A DNA stretch of 43,027 bases, taken from assembly GCA_028705495.1 (NCBI GenBank), contig JAQWDK010000016.1:1-43027 (forward strand), given 5' to 3'. This document shows, piece after piece, positions 42,798 to 43,027 of the stretch; the first letter of the stretch is position 1; every line of letters starts with the position of its first letter. This stretch comes from Eubacteriales bacterium. Lineage in GTDB: Bacteria; Bacillota; Clostridia; Oscillospirales; CAG-382. The notes under the pieces were generated by a model. It saw only the letters and a list, made by a program, of their open reading frames with translations, made no database searches and was not told where the DNA came from. The translations under genes were made by a program, and so were the position numbers.

Positions 42798-43027
42798 TAT
42801 TTCTCACCTCGCTTCAATTACCCATTTGAATTTGCCTTTTTTGCACACGGTACCCCACGCCGCTGTCCGCATTGGTAAGTCCTGGAGATTTCACCGCCCC
42901 CTGATCTATACCCCGAAATTTGGACTTCGATTGATTGAAATCCGAGAGTGTGAAATCAAAATCATCACACAAATAACAGAGTAAGAAATCATTTTTTCGG
43001 ACAAATACAAAAGTATGTATCCACACG
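42798..43027 (-). other. Upstream region of the terminase gene
   Basis: I see no gene with confidence. A minus-strand reading of about 22 codons just ahead of the terminase (MRTAAWGTVCKKGKFKWVIE) has the look of a small phage ORF, starting near 42873, but nothing identifies it. Confidence 0.3.

Overview
The window looks like the chromosome of a low-to-mid GC, anaerobic, gut-type Firmicute (Clostridia; an Oscillospiraceae/Ruminococcaceae-like organism is my best guess). The basis is strong AGGAGG ribosome sites, consensus TTGACA/TATAAT promoters, a PETGD-type wall-sorting signal, an OadA/OadG/biotin-carrier cluster and DUF2075, DUF4855 and clostridial-type serine recombinase genes. The right third (about 24-43 kb) is a patchwork of mobile-element debris. 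Some of its joints could be assembly artefacts.

Layout. 1-709: start of a DUF2075 nuclease/helicase protein cut by the window edge. 831-3626 (minus): promoter, Xer-type recombinase, acyl-ACP thioesterase, SmpB, hotdog acyl-CoA thioesterase. 3646-4202 (minus): promoter, tRNA-Ser(TGA), tRNA-Ser(GCT), terminator. 4293-7965 (plus): a self-contained operon of a secreted protein with a frameshifted signal peptide, two FtsX/MacB-type permeases and their ATPase. 7970-11775 (minus): a biotin-dependent carboxyltransferase/decarboxylase cluster (PccB/12S-like subunit, OadG, biotin carrier, OadA/5S) with no OadB pump subunit here. 11880-12191: tRNA-Leu(TAA) and an initiator tRNA with an extra base in its T-stem. 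12148-13888: an XRE-TPR regulator framed by two diverged 196-bp direct repeats. 14075-14441: fused remnants of an SGNH hydrolase and an IS30 transposase.

14654-23745 is a glycan locus. A DeoR regulator and an unsecreted DUF4855 protein (minus) diverge from a GH28-like beta-helix protein, a solute-binding lipoprotein, a wall-anchored discoidin-like protein and a second, secreted DUF4855 protein (plus). No permease genes are visible. The likely job is sensing, binding and cleaving a plant or host polysaccharide.

23989-36004 (minus) is prophage/transposon material: a truncated serine recombinase, an intact large serine recombinase with a TnpW-like partner, endolysin, holin, a baseplate-like protein, a tail fibre with a discoidin-like domain, a VapE helicase fused to a tail-protein end, and scattered recombinase fragments around a 211-bp direct repeat. 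Each repeat copy carries three regularly spaced ACACGAAAGGT motifs. 36130-41123 is a small non-phage island: truncated lipoprotein, zinc-ribbon membrane protein and secreted gluzincin-like peptidase, divergent from a double-HTH/PLD-like protein split by a +1 frameshift. 41292-42427 holds a LysM-like gene end, a decayed tyrosine recombinase and a 12-12-12 inverted repeat that could be its crossover site. 42410-42797 is a truncated P27-type terminase small subunit joined to a methylase-like fragment.

Most worth following up: the secreted-protein/FtsX-ABC operon, the paired DUF4855 locus, the triple-motif repeats next to recombinase 3' ends, and the peptidase/HTH-PLD island.
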